Source: CBDHCC01 sp965261015 (GTDB taxonomy: Bacteria; Pseudomonadota; Alphaproteobacteria; Sphingomonadales; Sphingomonadaceae). Taken from it: a DNA stretch of 64,000 nt. The stretch is from assembly GCA_965261015.1 (NCBI GenBank), contig CBDHCC010000001.1, positions 1,550,001 to 1,614,000 of the forward strand, written 5' to 3'. The notes beneath the pieces are model-generated. The model worked only from the letters and a program-made list of their open reading frames with translations, made no database searches and was not told the origin of the DNA. The first letter of the stretch is position 1. Each line of letters starts with the position of its first letter. A program made the translations under genes and the position numbers. Shown one piece after another: positions 1-7,371 of the stretch.

Positions 1-532
1 CGTAGAGCTCGTTCATCGTGTGGCGCACCCGGATGATCTCCTTGGCGTGCACCTCGATGTCGGCGGCGGTCCCCTGCATCCCACCGGACGGCTGGTGGAT
101 CATCACCCGCGCGTGCTTGAGCGCCACGCGCATGCCGGGCTCTCCCGCCGCCAGCAGGAACGACCCCATGGACGCCGCGAAGCCTGTGCACACCGTGCCG
201 ACGCGGGGCCGGATGTAATTCATGGTGTCGTGGATCGCCATGCCCGCCGTCACCGACCCGCCGGGCGAGTTGATGTACATGAAGATGTCCTTCTTGGGGT
301 TCTCGGACTCCAGGAAGAGCAGCTGGGCGGTGATGAGCGATGCCATGGTGTCCTCGACCTGGCCGACCGCGAAGATGATGCGTTCGCGCAGCAGGCGAGA
401 GAAGATGTCGAAGGAGCGTTCCCCGCGCGAGGACTGCTCGATCACGACTGGCACCAGGCCGTTGGTCATCGGGTTCATGTCGCCAGTGGACGCGATGTGC
501 GCGCCGAGGCCGGCGAAGGGGTTCGTGGTCAT
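1..532 (-). CDS. clpP: ATP-dependent Clp protease proteolytic subunit, 3' end cut by window edge
   Basis: Serine peptidase that forms the tetradecameric chamber of the cytoplasmic Clp protease and degrades substrates unfolded by ClpA or ClpX. The frame runs from ATG at 530-532 (MTTNPFAGLG) to the left edge with no stop, so about the last 30 residues are missing. Visible ClpP signatures are YINSPGGSVTAGMAI (about residues 86-100), the nucleophile Ser about 121 in TGFAASMGSFLLAAG, and the catalytic His about 146 in MIHQPSGG. The N-terminal stretch before the core is the length expected for a self-processed propeptide. Trigger factor lies upstream on the same strand, the common tig-clpP order, but two unrelated genes sit between them. 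A promoter-like CTTGAC element lies 33-59 bases upstream of the start codon. Confidence 0.96.
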   Translation of the reverse strand, partial: MTTNPFAGLGAHIASTGDMNPMTNGLVPVVIEQSSRGERSFDIFSRLLRERIIFAVGQVEDTMASLITAQLLFLESENPKKDIFMYINSPGGSVTAGMAIHDTMNYIRPRVGTVCTGFAASMGSFLLAAGEPGMRVALKHARVMIHQPSGGMQGTAADIEVHAKEIIRVRHTMNELY

Positions 533-564
533 TGGGATCTCGCAGGTTCGGTGAAGCCGCCTAG

Positions 565-591
565 GTCGGGGGTGGCCGGCCCGCCGTCAAG
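565..591 (-). promoter_or_regulatory. Candidate heat-shock-like promoter of clpP
   Basis: On the minus strand CTTGAC (586-591) is followed after 13 bases by CCCCCGAC (565-572). This resembles the sigma-32 layout CTTGAA-N13-CCCCAT, fitting for clpP, which starts 33 bases downstream. It sits in the only gap between clpP and the lipoprotein gene. Inferred from sequence alone; a sigma-70 reading of the same TTGACG box is also possible. Confidence 0.3.
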
Positions 592-604
592 ACGGGACGC
601 CGGT

Positions 605-1027
605 TCAGCGGAGCGGTTTGTCGAGCACGCCGACCACCGGTGTGCCGGTCGGCCCTGGCCCAACGCTGATCGTCACATCGCGCCCCTTCTCCTTGGAATA
701 GAGTGCGCCCGCACCGCCTGTCCCATCCTGCCGGGCCGGGTTCATCCCTTCGCCCTTCAACGCCGCTTCGTAGAAGTCCATCGCCTCCGCCGCGGTGCCG
801 GGAGCGGTCAGGTTGGCGGTCAGCGTGCCGTTCGCCTGCGATGCGAAGTTGATTTCGCCGCCCGGCATCAGCGGCGCGTAGGCGGGCAGCTCCACGTCGG
901 CCGGCTCCGGTGCGGGAGCGGGCGGGGCTGGCCTGGCCGTAGCTTCGGCGACGTTGGCCGCTGGCGGCGAGGAGGCGTCGCACGCCGCCAATGTCAGAGC
1001 GGTCGTGGCGAGTAGGGCAAGGCGCAT
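605..1027 (-). CDS. Small predicted lipoprotein, function unknown
   Basis: 140-residue protein beginning MRLALLATTALTLAACDASS, a lipoprotein signal peptide with lipobox LAAC, so the mature protein should start at Cys 16 and be membrane-anchored. A Pro/Ala-rich linker (about residues 18-45) precedes a small globular region with AEAMDFYEAALKGEGM and a Gly-rich C-terminus. The start at 1027 is preferred over the ATG two codons upstream, because AGGAGA then sits about six bases before it. I do not recognise a named family. It lies between the glycosyltransferase and clpP on the same strand; a CTTGCC-type box about 45 bases upstream could be its own promoter. The periplasmic-facing location is inferred from the signal. 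Confidence 0.85.
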   Translation of the reverse strand: MRLALLATTALTLAACDASSPPAANVAEATARPAPPAPAPEPADVELPAYAPLMPGGEINFASQANGTLTANLTAPGTAAEAMDFYEAALKGEGMNPARQDGTGGAGALYSKEKGRDVTISVGPGPTGTPVVGVLDKPLR

Positions 1028-1086
1028 CGGCATCTCCTGTTGGTCCGCTGGTAAGGTGCCGGCAGGCGGCGCCGGTGGCAAGCGCG

Positions 1087-2016
1087 TCAGGGGGCCGGGA
1101 GCGCCAGATAGGCGAGCCGCCGCATTTCCCGCCGGCCGCGGACCACCGTGTCGAGGATGAGGCCGCAGACGAACGACAGGCTGGCGAGCACGATCAGCCC
1201 AGTCACGCCGACCGCCGTCGGCAGGCGCGGGACCAGTCCGGTCCCGGCATAGGTCCAGACGAGCGGTACGGCCAGGACCGCGGCGATCAGCAGCAGAGCC
1301 CAGCCGATCGCGCCGAAAAAGCTCAACGGCCGTTCCACCCGATACAGGGTCGCGATCGTGCTGAGAATGCGCCACCCGTCGCGCCAAGTCGACAGCTTGG
1401 ACTCCGACCCCTCCGGTCGCGCGGCATAGGCCGTGACCTCCTCTGCCGCGGGCATTCGCAGTTCCAGCGCATGGACCGAGATCTCCGTTTCGATTTCAAA
1501 GCCGGAGGAGAGCACGGGGAAGCTCTTGGCGAACCGGCGGGAAAAGATGCGGTAGCCCGACAGGATGTCGTTGAACGACCGGCCGAACAGGCGCGCCAGG
1601 AGACCGGTCAACAGCCGGTTGCCGAACCGGTGGCCGGGCCGATAGGCGGCGTCCAGTTCGGAACGGCGGGCCCCCACCACCATGTCGAGCTGTTCGGCGC
1701 GAAGGCGCTCGATCAAGCGAGGGGCCGCGGCCGCCTCGTAAGTCGCGTCGCCGTCCGCCATGACGTAAATGTCCGCGTCGACGTCGGCCAGCATTCGGCG
1801 CACCACATGGCCCTTGCCCTGCATCGGTTCGCGTCGGACGATCGCGCCCGCCTGCCGGGCGACCTCCGCGGTGCCGTCGGCGGAATTGTTGTCATAGACG
1901 TAGATGGTCGCGTCCGGCAGCGCGGCGCGGAACTCCGCCACCGTCCGCCCGATCGCCGCCGCCTCGTTGAAGCAGGGCAGCAGGACGGCGACGCGCGGGG
2001 CGGAACCGGTGACCAC
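1087..2016 (-). CDS. Family 2 glycosyltransferase with C-terminal membrane anchor
   Basis: 309 residues. The N-terminal GT-A domain (about 8-215) shows VAVLLPCFNEAAAIGRTV, the nucleotide-binding VYDNNSADGTAE and the acidic metal motif VMADGDATY. Two hydrophobic segments follow (about 232-257 and 267-289), then a basic tail. This arrangement matches dolichol/undecaprenyl-phosphate sugar transferases, which load a sugar from a nucleotide donor onto a polyprenyl-phosphate at the inner membrane. Donor and acceptor cannot be told from sequence. It starts 30 bases after trigger factor ends, on the same strand, so read-through from tig is likely. That pairing is probably positional rather than functional. 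Confidence 0.88.
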   Translation of the reverse strand: MVTGSAPRVAVLLPCFNEAAAIGRTVAEFRAALPDATIYVYDNNSADGTAEVARQAGAIVRREPMQGKGHVVRRMLADVDADIYVMADGDATYEAAAAPRLIERLRAEQLDMVVGARRSELDAAYRPGHRFGNRLLTGLLARLFGRSFNDILSGYRIFSRRFAKSFPVLSSGFEIETEISVHALELRMPAAEEVTAYAARPEGSESKLSTWRDGWRILSTIATLYRVERPLSFFGAIGWALLLIAAVLAVPLVWTYAGTGLVPRLPTAVGVTGLIVLASLSFVCGLILDTVVRGRREMRRLAYLALPAP

Positions 2017-2046
2017 GTGATCCGGCCCCGGGCCGCGCGACCCGAC

Positions 2047-3684
2047 CTACTCTCCCGCGTCCGGCGCAGCCTTGGGAGCCTTCTTCGCGGCCGGCTTCTT
2101 TGTGGCTGGCTTCTTCGCGGCCGGCGTTTCGGGAGCGTCGTCGGTCTTTGCGGCCTTCGCTGCGGTCTTGCGAGGTGCGGCTTTCTTCGCCGGCTTGGCG
2201 TCAGCAGCCGATCCGGCCTCGTCCGCCGTCGCGGCCGTTTCATTGGCGACACCGTCCTGCGGCTCCGCCGCCGCTTTGGCCTTGGCCTGGCTCTTGCTGG
2301 GTGCCTTCGTGGCGACCTTTTTGGCAGCCGGCTCCTTGGTCTTGCCCGCGCCCTCCGGCTCCTCCTCGATGGCGGACTGAAGGGTTTCTAGGTCCACTTC
2401 CCGATCCGTCACTTCGGCTTTGGAGAACAGCCAGTCGACGACCTTGTCCTCGTAGAGCGGTGCGCGCAGCTGGGCCGCCGCCATCGCGTTCTGGGAGACA
2501 AATTGCGCGAACTGCTGGCGCTGTTCGGCCGGGTATTGCTGCGCTGCCTGGCCGACGATCGCCTGCATTTCCGCCTGGGTCACCTCGATCCCGTTCCGCT
2601 GCCCGATCTCCGATAGCAGCAGGCCCAGGCGCACGCGGCGTTCGGCGATCGCGCGGTAATCGTCACGTTCCGATTCCATTTCGGCGCGCGCGGCGTCGGC
2701 GTCCTCCTCGTGGCTCGCCTCGTGCTCCAGCTGCTGCCAGATCTGGTCGAACTCGGCCTCCACCATCGAGGGTGGAACGGGAAAGTCATGCGCGGCCGCC
2801 AACTGGTCCAGCAGCTTGCGCTTCATGTGGGTGCGGGTGAGCCCGTTGTGCTCCTGCTCGATGTTCGAACGCAGCAGCTCCTTCAGCTTGTCCAGGCTTT
2901 CCAGGCCGAGCGACGTGGCAAAGGCGTCGTTGGCGGCGGTCTCGCCGGCGGTCTGCACCTGCTTGATCGTCAGATCGAAGGTGGCCTCTTTCCCTTTCAG
3001 GTTGGCGGCGCCGTAGTCATCCGGGAAGGTGACGGTGATCATCTTGTCCTCGCCGGCTTTCACGCCGACCAGCTGGTCCTCAAAACCGGGGATCAGGCGG
3101 CCCGAGCCGATCTCGATCGCCATGTCCTGGCCCTCGCCGCCTTCGAACGGCACGCCGTCGACCTTGCCCAGGAAATCCATGACCACCTGGTCGCCCAGCT
3201 TGGCCTTGCGGGTCTTCGGCGCGTCGGACCAGCTCTTCTGCTGTCCGGCGAGCTTCGCCACCGCGTCATCGACTTCCGCATCGGCGATGGGGGCGGTCAG
3301 CCGCTCCAGCGACAGATCTTCGATGTTGGGCTCGCCCATCTCGGGCAGGGTTTCCAGCTCCATCGTCAGTTCAATGTCCTGGCCCGGCGCATACTCCTTC
3401 GCCAGTTCCACCTTGGGTTCGGTCGCGGGCCGCAGCTTGTTGTCGGCCAGCGCCTGATCGATGCTGGCGCGCACGGTCTGGCCGACCACGTCCTGGGTCA
3501 CCGCCTCGCCGTGCATCTTGCGGACCAGGTTGACGGGCACCTTGCCGGGGCGAAAGCCCGGCATCCGGACCTGGGGGGCGACGCGTTTCAGTTCGCCCTC
3601 GACCTTCCGCTCGATCTCGGCGGCGGGAATGGTGACGGTGTAGGCGCGCTTCAGGCCCTCGTTCAGCGTTTCGGTGGCGTGCAT
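2047..3684 (-). CDS. tig: Trigger factor with long Lys/Ala-rich C-terminal extension
   Basis: Ribosome-associated chaperone and peptidyl-prolyl isomerase, 545 residues from ATG 3682-3684 (MHATETLNEGLKRAYTV). The ribosome-docking signature is seen as MPGFRPGKVP (about 44-53), and the FKBP-type PPIase domain as VMDFLGKVDGVPFEGGEGQD through GSGRLIPGFEDQL. The substrate-binding helical arms follow. The usual family length is about 430-450; here roughly the last 106 residues (about 440-545) are low-complexity, starting EEEPEGAGK and ending in AAKKPATKKPAAKKAPK-type repeats resembling histone H1 tails. A longer in-frame reading to 3771 would run into the tRNA and is rejected. tRNA-Leu lies directly upstream on the same strand, and the two may share a transcript. 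Confidence 0.96.
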   Translation of the reverse strand: MHATETLNEGLKRAYTVTIPAAEIERKVEGELKRVAPQVRMPGFRPGKVPVNLVRKMHGEAVTQDVVGQTVRASIDQALADNKLRPATEPKVELAKEYAPGQDIELTMELETLPEMGEPNIEDLSLERLTAPIADAEVDDAVAKLAGQQKSWSDAPKTRKAKLGDQVVMDFLGKVDGVPFEGGEGQDMAIEIGSGRLIPGFEDQLVGVKAGEDKMITVTFPDDYGAANLKGKEATFDLTIKQVQTAGETAANDAFATSLGLESLDKLKELLRSNIEQEHNGLTRTHMKRKLLDQLAAAHDFPVPPSMVEAEFDQIWQQLEHEASHEEDADAARAEMESERDDYRAIAERRVRLGLLLSEIGQRNGIEVTQAEMQAIVGQAAQQYPAEQRQQFAQFVSQNAMAAAQLRAPLYEDKVVDWLFSKAEVTDREVDLETLQSAIEEEPEGAGKTKEPAAKKVATKAPSKSQAKAKAAAEPQDGVANETAATADEAGSAADAKPAKKAAPRKTAAKAAKTDDAPETPAAKKPATKKPAAKKAPKAAPDAGE

Positions 3685-3741
3685 GGGCTGTGGTCTCGTC
3701 CGCTCTGTTGATCCGGAGGCCGGGCAGCAAGGCGGCGAAGC

Positions 3742-3826
3742 TGGTGCGGGCGAAGGGACTCGAACCCCCACATCTTGCGATACTTGGACCTAAACCAAGC
3801 GCGTCTACCAGTTCCGCCACGCCCGC
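3742..3826 (-). tRNA. tRNA-Leu (anticodon UAG)
   Basis: 85-base cloverleaf on the minus strand. The acceptor stem GCGGGCG pairs with CGCCCGC (3746-3752 against 3820-3826). The anticodon stem CTTGG/CCAAG encloses the loop TTTAGGT, giving anticodon TAG (leucine CUA codons, wobbling to other CUN). The long variable arm is typical of leucine tRNAs. Discriminator A and CCA are encoded (3742-3745). The T arm GGGGG-TTCGAGT-CCCTT contains two G-U pairs. The gene sits directly upstream of tig. Confidence 0.95.
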
Positions 3827-3847
3827 GAGCTGTCGGCCGAAGCCGGG

Positions 3848-3876
3848 GTCCTAAGCGACCGGACGCGCCGGGGCAA
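3848..3876 (-). promoter_or_regulatory. Candidate sigma-70 promoter of tRNA-Leu
   Basis: TTGCCC (3871-3876) and TAGGAC (3848-3853) on the minus strand, separated by exactly 17 bases, with the tRNA 5' end 21 bases downstream of the -10 box. Same pattern as several other gaps in this window. Confidence 0.35.
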
Positions 3877-3923
3877 GCATCGGTCGACGCCCCTGCCCTG
3901 CGTGTCTGCGAACCGTGCGCCGG

Positions 3924-4505
3924 TCAGCCCACCCGTGCGCTAGCCGCCATCGCGTCGAAGTCCGGCCGGGCCGCATCGAAGTAATGGGACCGCGTGCCGT
4001 CCAGTGTCATCAGGTATAGCCGGCCGCCGACCTCCGCCATCACGGCCCGGCCCTTTCGCCGCACATCGTCGCCCGCCAGATAGTCGAAGTCCATCGCTAT
4101 GCCCGTCGTGCCCAGGAACGAGACGGGTTCCACCGCCGTGGCGGTGAACTGCGACACGCCGCCACGCACCCGGTAATAGCTCTCGACCATGCCGGTCAGC
4201 TCCGGCGGGGTCATGCCGGCGCGATAGACGGGCACCTGCTGGTCGGCCTTGCGGCGTTGACGGGTCAGCGCGCCGCCGCTCTCCACCCCGCCGAAGAACG
4301 AGATCGAGTCGAGCACCGCCCCGTTCTTCGTCCAGTTCTCCTCCTGCGGCAACTGGTCACCGTAACGCGGCAGCTTGTTCCAGGCGCTGGGAGGCGTCAC
4401 CTGCAGGCGCTTGCCGGCGGTCACTGTCTGGTTGGCCGGGATCAGTCCATATCCCGCGCAGCCGCTCAGCGTGAGAACCAGCGCCAGGGCGAGCGAACGT
4501 GTCAT
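3924..4505 (-). CDS. Predicted lipoprotein downstream of M48 protease, function unknown
   Basis: 193 residues starting MTRSLALALVLTLSGCAGYG, with lipobox LSGC. ATG at 4503-4505 is chosen because AAGGAGG lies eight bases upstream; an alternative ATG six codons earlier lacks a comparable site and would overlap the protease gene. The mature protein has no transmembrane segment. It contains GAVLDSISFFGGVESGG, GMTPPELTGMVESYYR and VSFLGTTGIAMDFDYLAGDD, and resembles uncharacterised sphingomonad lipoproteins of about 190 residues. It follows the M48 protease by 14 bases on the same strand and should be co-transcribed with it and the upstream lipoprotein. A role as partner or substrate-presenting factor of the protease is only inferred. 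Confidence 0.88.
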   Translation of the reverse strand: MTRSLALALVLTLSGCAGYGLIPANQTVTAGKRLQVTPPSAWNKLPRYGDQLPQEENWTKNGAVLDSISFFGGVESGGALTRQRRKADQQVPVYRAGMTPPELTGMVESYYRVRGGVSQFTATAVEPVSFLGTTGIAMDFDYLAGDDVRRKGRAVMAEVGGRLYLMTLDGTRSHYFDAARPDFDAMAASARVG

Positions 4506-4519
4506 GCGCGAGGCCTCCT

Positions 4520-5740
4520 TCACGTCGTGAGCGTGTGCCGCACGATCGCCGCATCGGGCGCCTGCGGATCGAGTTCCAGATAGCGGCGCAGCGCATCACG
4601 CCCCTGATCCGCCTGCCCACGCCGGATCGCGCCGTAGCCATAGGCGCGGAAGGCCTTCGCCGGCGGCTGGGGCAGCGACACGGCGGCGGTGTAGGCCGCC
4701 CAGGCCCGATCCGCATCGCCGGTCCGGTCCCGCAGCGCGTAGACATCGCCCTCCGCCAGCCGCAGCGGTGCCGTCCAGCCGCCTGTCGCCAGCCGATTCA
4801 CGAGATAGAGCGACGCGCCGGGATCGTTCAGCTTCACCTGATCGTCCAGATAGTCGCCCATGTGCGGGGCCATGACGGCGGCGTAGCGCTCCGCCCCATC
4901 CTCGGTCGCGCCTGGCCGCTCGGACGCCATGGCGCGCGCCTTGGCCGCCAGGTCGGTCATCCGCTCGTCGTCGGCGGGGTGGGTGGCGAGCAGGGAATAG
5001 CCGCGCCGCCGACGCTTGCGCCGTTCGTCCGCGCTGGCCTGGCGCTCGGCGATCAGCTGCTGCCACACCAGGCTCGCCGACATCGGATCGTATCCGGCCT
5101 GGGCCAACAATCGCAGGCCGTAGTCGTCCGCCTCCTCCTCCAGCCCGCGCGAGTAGGAGAAGGCACCCAGGAAGATGGCGTTGTTGATCAGGCTGGCCGC
5201 GTCGAAGGTGTTCACGCCGGCCGCGACACCGCCCAGGCCGAGCCCCAGCGACAGGAAGTTCATGACGGCAAAGCGCCGCTTCTGATTGCGCCAGGACTGG
5301 ATGACGTGATTGCGCAGATAGTGCCCGCTCTCATGCCCCAGCACGGCCGCCAATTGCGCCTCGTTCGCCATGCGGACGAGCAGGCCGGTGTTCACCACCA
5401 TCATGCCGTTGGGGTACATTCCGGCGTTGAAGTCGGCGGAGCGGAACAGATAGAGGCGGAAGTCGCGGCTGACGCCGTTCGTCACCTTGTCGGTCACACT
5501 CTTCAGATAGCCGACGAGCGCCGCGTCGCGCACGATCTGGTCGGAGTTCCGGATCTCCTCTTCCACCCGGCGCAGCTGGTCGTTGATTCCGCGCTCGTCC
5601 TTGTCGGTCGGTTCGTAGCCGGGGCCGCGCGCCGCCTCTTCGGCGGTCTGGCCCCAGGCGAGGCTCGGCGCGCCACACAGCGCCGCTCCGCACAGACAGC
5701 CCGCGCCGGCGACGAAGCCGCGACGATCGAGCGCGGTCAC
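4520..5740 (-). CDS. M48-family metalloprotease with TPR-like C-terminus, exported
   Basis: Zinc metallopeptidase of the M48 (Ste24/HtpX/BepA-like) class, 406 residues. The zinc motif HESGH is at about 136-140 in AAVLGHESGHYLRNH, and the third ligand is the Glu-rich GLEEEADDYG about 70 residues later. The N-terminus reads ALDRRGFVAGAGCLCGAALC, a twin-Arg-like signal sequence, so export is predicted. The C-terminal 150 residues look helical, with one TPR-like unit (AFRAYGYGAIRRGQADQGRDALRRY, split here as AYGYGAIRRGQADQG and ALRRYLELDP). The start is GTG at 5738-5740, overlapping the upstream lipoprotein stop as GTGA, which implies coupled translation. Known relatives process or degrade misassembled outer-membrane proteins; that role here is inferred from family and from the two flanking lipoproteins. 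Confidence 0.93.
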   Translation of the reverse strand: MTALDRRGFVAGAGCLCGAALCGAPSLAWGQTAEEAARGPGYEPTDKDERGINDQLRRVEEEIRNSDQIVRDAALVGYLKSVTDKVTNGVSRDFRLYLFRSADFNAGMYPNGMMVVNTGLLVRMANEAQLAAVLGHESGHYLRNHVIQSWRNQKRRFAVMNFLSLGLGLGGVAAGVNTFDAASLINNAIFLGAFSYSRGLEEEADDYGLRLLAQAGYDPMSASLVWQQLIAERQASADERRKRRRRGYSLLATHPADDERMTDLAAKARAMASERPGATEDGAERYAAVMAPHMGDYLDDQVKLNDPGASLYLVNRLATGGWTAPLRLAEGDVYALRDRTGDADRAWAAYTAAVSLPQPPAKAFRAYGYGAIRRGQADQGRDALRRYLELDPQAPDAAIVRHTLTT

Positions 5741-6486
5741 GACGCCGCCCGCCGCTGCCGCCGAATGTCGCGGCCGGGCTTCATAGACCCGAGCAGCGTG
5801 TCGACGGTCGACGCCGCGCCCTCGGCCGTTCGCATGTCGCCGACGGAGGAGGTGAGCAGGTTGTTCCAGACGATCCGCCCCGTCTTCAAATCGACGAGTG
5901 ACGCAAAGGCCAGGCGGGTCTTGCCGCCCACCCCGACGCACGCGCCGACGATGCAGCCGGCATAGCCCAGCACTTTCAGCGCCGTGCGCCCGGCCGACGA
6001 GAAGCTGTCTTCCGCATACAGGAACAGCGCGTATTCGTGGCCGGTGCGGCGCCCGAACTCCACCGCCTGCTCGCCCAGCGTCCAGTCGAAGACGTTCCGC
6101 TTCGTGGGTAGCGGGGCACCGGCATATTTATGGGTGATGATCGCCTGGCGCACAGCGTCGTGCAATTCCTGCAGGTCGATCGCCAGCTGCGGGTCGGCCC
6201 CGGTGTCCTCGTAGGAGGAGGCGATCACCGTCTCGCCCCCGAGCCCGGCCTCTTCCGCCCGAATCGCCGCGATCAGGTTGGTTCGGGCCTGTTCGGTCCA
6301 GTCCTCCCGCGGCTCCACCATCCCGCCGGCGGTCAACAGCCCGACGCTCACCTGGGGCCGCATGACGATCAGGTCGTATTGCCCCTGAGGAGGCGTAAAG
6401 GCCACGTCCATCACCTGTTTGGTGGACGTGCAGCCCGACATCATCATCGCGCCCGCCGCCAGCATCGCCAGTGCCCTGCCCGTCAT
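5737..6486 (-). CDS. Predicted lipoprotein upstream of M48 protease, function unknown
   Basis: 249 residues from ATG 6484-6486 (MTGRALAMLAAGAMMMSGCT), with lipobox MSGC. GGGAGAG sits a few bases upstream of the start. The mature domain begins YDLIVMRPQVSVGLLTAGG and contains EYALFLYAEDSF and a Gly/Cys-rich stretch VLGYAGCIVGACVGVGG. It ends in a basic RRQRRAAS tail. The fold is not recognised; it resembles uncharacterised lipoproteins with a nucleoside/adaptor-like alpha-beta layout, but I would not name a family. It is the first gene of a three-gene minus-strand unit and ends in a GTGA overlap with the M48 protease. A TTGCGG-N18-TAAGGC promoter candidate lies just upstream. Confidence 0.87.
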   Translation of the reverse strand: MTGRALAMLAAGAMMMSGCTSTKQVMDVAFTPPQGQYDLIVMRPQVSVGLLTAGGMVEPREDWTEQARTNLIAAIRAEEAGLGGETVIASSYEDTGADPQLAIDLQELHDAVRQAIITHKYAGAPLPTKRNVFDWTLGEQAVEFGRRTGHEYALFLYAEDSFSSAGRTALKVLGYAGCIVGACVGVGGKTRLAFASLVDLKTGRIVWNNLLTSSVGDMRTAEGAASTVDTLLGSMKPGRDIRRQRRAAS

Positions 6487-6511
6487 CGACGCTCTCCCGT
6501 TCACGGTCTGT

Positions 6512-6541
6512 GCCTTAGCCCCGATCGTCGGGTCACCGCAA
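6512..6541 (-). promoter_or_regulatory. Candidate promoter of the lipoprotein-M48-lipoprotein operon
   Basis: TTGCGG (6536-6541) and TAAGGC (6512-6517) on the minus strand with an 18-base spacer, 26 bases before the first ATG. It lies in the divergent gap shared with the NYN-domain gene. Confidence 0.35.
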
Positions 6542-6574
6542 TCGCCGTCGTTGCGCGCTGGCGCACGGGCGGGC

Positions 6575-7318
6575 ATGGAACGGCCCATGGCAAGCTCTCC
6601 CCCCGCCGGTGGCAACATCGCCCTTTTGATCGACGCCGACAACGCGTCGCCTGCCGGCCTGGACCCGGTGCTGACGGTGCTGGCGGAGCTGGGCACGGTC
6701 AACATCCGCCGGGCCTATGGCAACTGGCGCAAGCAGGGGCTGAAGAGCTGGGCCGACCTGATCCATCGTTATGGCATCGAGCCTTCGCAGCAGTTCGACC
6801 TGACCAAGGGCAAGAACGCCACTGACATGCGCATGACGATCGACGCGATGGACCTGATGTGGGGCGGCCGGGTGGACGGGTTCGGCATCATGAGCTCCGA
6901 CTCGGACTTCATGCCGCTGGCCATGCGCCTGCGCCAGCAGGGCCTGCCCGTCTATGGCTTCGGCAACGACCGGGCACCCGACGGCTTCCAGGCGGCCTGC
7001 ACCCGCTTCATCGACGTGGGCAAGTTGGTCGCGGCGGGAAGCCGGTCGGGCGCGCCCGCCGACTCCGGAGCGGTGGCCCCGAAGGAGGAGCTGGGTGACG
7101 AGCTGCTGAAGCTGCTGGTCGACGCCTACAACGCGTCCAAGCGCGACGAGCGCGGTTTTGTCAGCCTGCGCGCACTGGGCCAGCTCGCCGGCAACCGGTC
7201 GAGCTTCGATGCGCGCAACTACGGATACAGCCGGCTGAGCGACCTGATGGCGAACGTGCCGAACTTTCAGAGTGAGAAGCGCGAAGGGGGCCAGGTCTTC
7301 GTCAAGCGGGTGCGCTGA
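6575..7318 (+). CDS. NYN-domain putative RNase with C-terminal LOTUS/OST-HTH domain
   Basis: 247 residues. The NYN (PIN-like) domain (about 10-150) shows IALLIDADNAS with two early Asp, then KGKNATDMRMTIDAMDLMW and GIMSSDSDFMPLAMRLR, together the acidic metal-binding pocket of this nuclease-like family. The C-terminal 75 residues, ELGDELLKLLVDAYNAS to GQVFVKRVR, match an OST-HTH/LOTUS domain, which binds RNA (often G-quadruplex RNA) in other proteins. A plausible role is RNA processing or turnover; the bacterial function is not established. The start is uncertain: ATG 6575 (MERPMASS) or ATG 6587, neither with a strong ribosome site. It is transcribed divergently from the lipoprotein operon and convergently with ettA. 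Confidence 0.9.
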   Translation: MERPMASSPPAGGNIALLIDADNASPAGLDPVLTVLAELGTVNIRRAYGNWRKQGLKSWADLIHRYGIEPSQQFDLTKGKNATDMRMTIDAMDLMWGGRVDGFGIMSSDSDFMPLAMRLRQQGLPVYGFGNDRAPDGFQAACTRFIDVGKLVAAGSRSGAPADSGAVAPKEELGDELLKLLVDAYNASKRDERGFVSLRALGQLAGNRSSFDARNYGYSRLSDLMANVPNFQSEKREGGQVFVKRVR

Positions 7319-7332
7319 CCGGCGAGCGCTGC

Positions 7333-7371
7333 CTCACCCGATTAGAGGTCGGCGGCCGGCTAGCGGGTGAG
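7333..7371. terminator. Inverted repeat between convergent NYN gene and ettA
   Basis: Perfect 8-base arms CTCACCCG (7333-7340) and CGGGTGAG (7364-7371) flank a 23-base loop. They span the end of ettA, whose stop is at 7360-7362, and start 15 bases after the NYN gene stop. There is no T-run, so it is at best a structured 3' end serving both transcripts. Confidence 0.3.

Noticed and set aside
2047..2370. A separate histone H1-like gene at the end of tig.
   Set aside because: The Lys-rich stretch is in frame with the trigger factor body and has no start or ribosome site of its own.
2072..2380. Plus-strand frame with a hydrophobic FFAAGFF repeat, like a membrane protein.
   Set aside because: It is the exact antisense of the Lys/Ala-rich tail of trigger factor.
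20..2391. Long plus-strand open frames opposite clpP and the glycosyltransferase.
   Set aside because: They are Arg/Pro-rich antisense frames common in GC-rich DNA; the minus strand holds the conserved ClpP and GT2 motifs.
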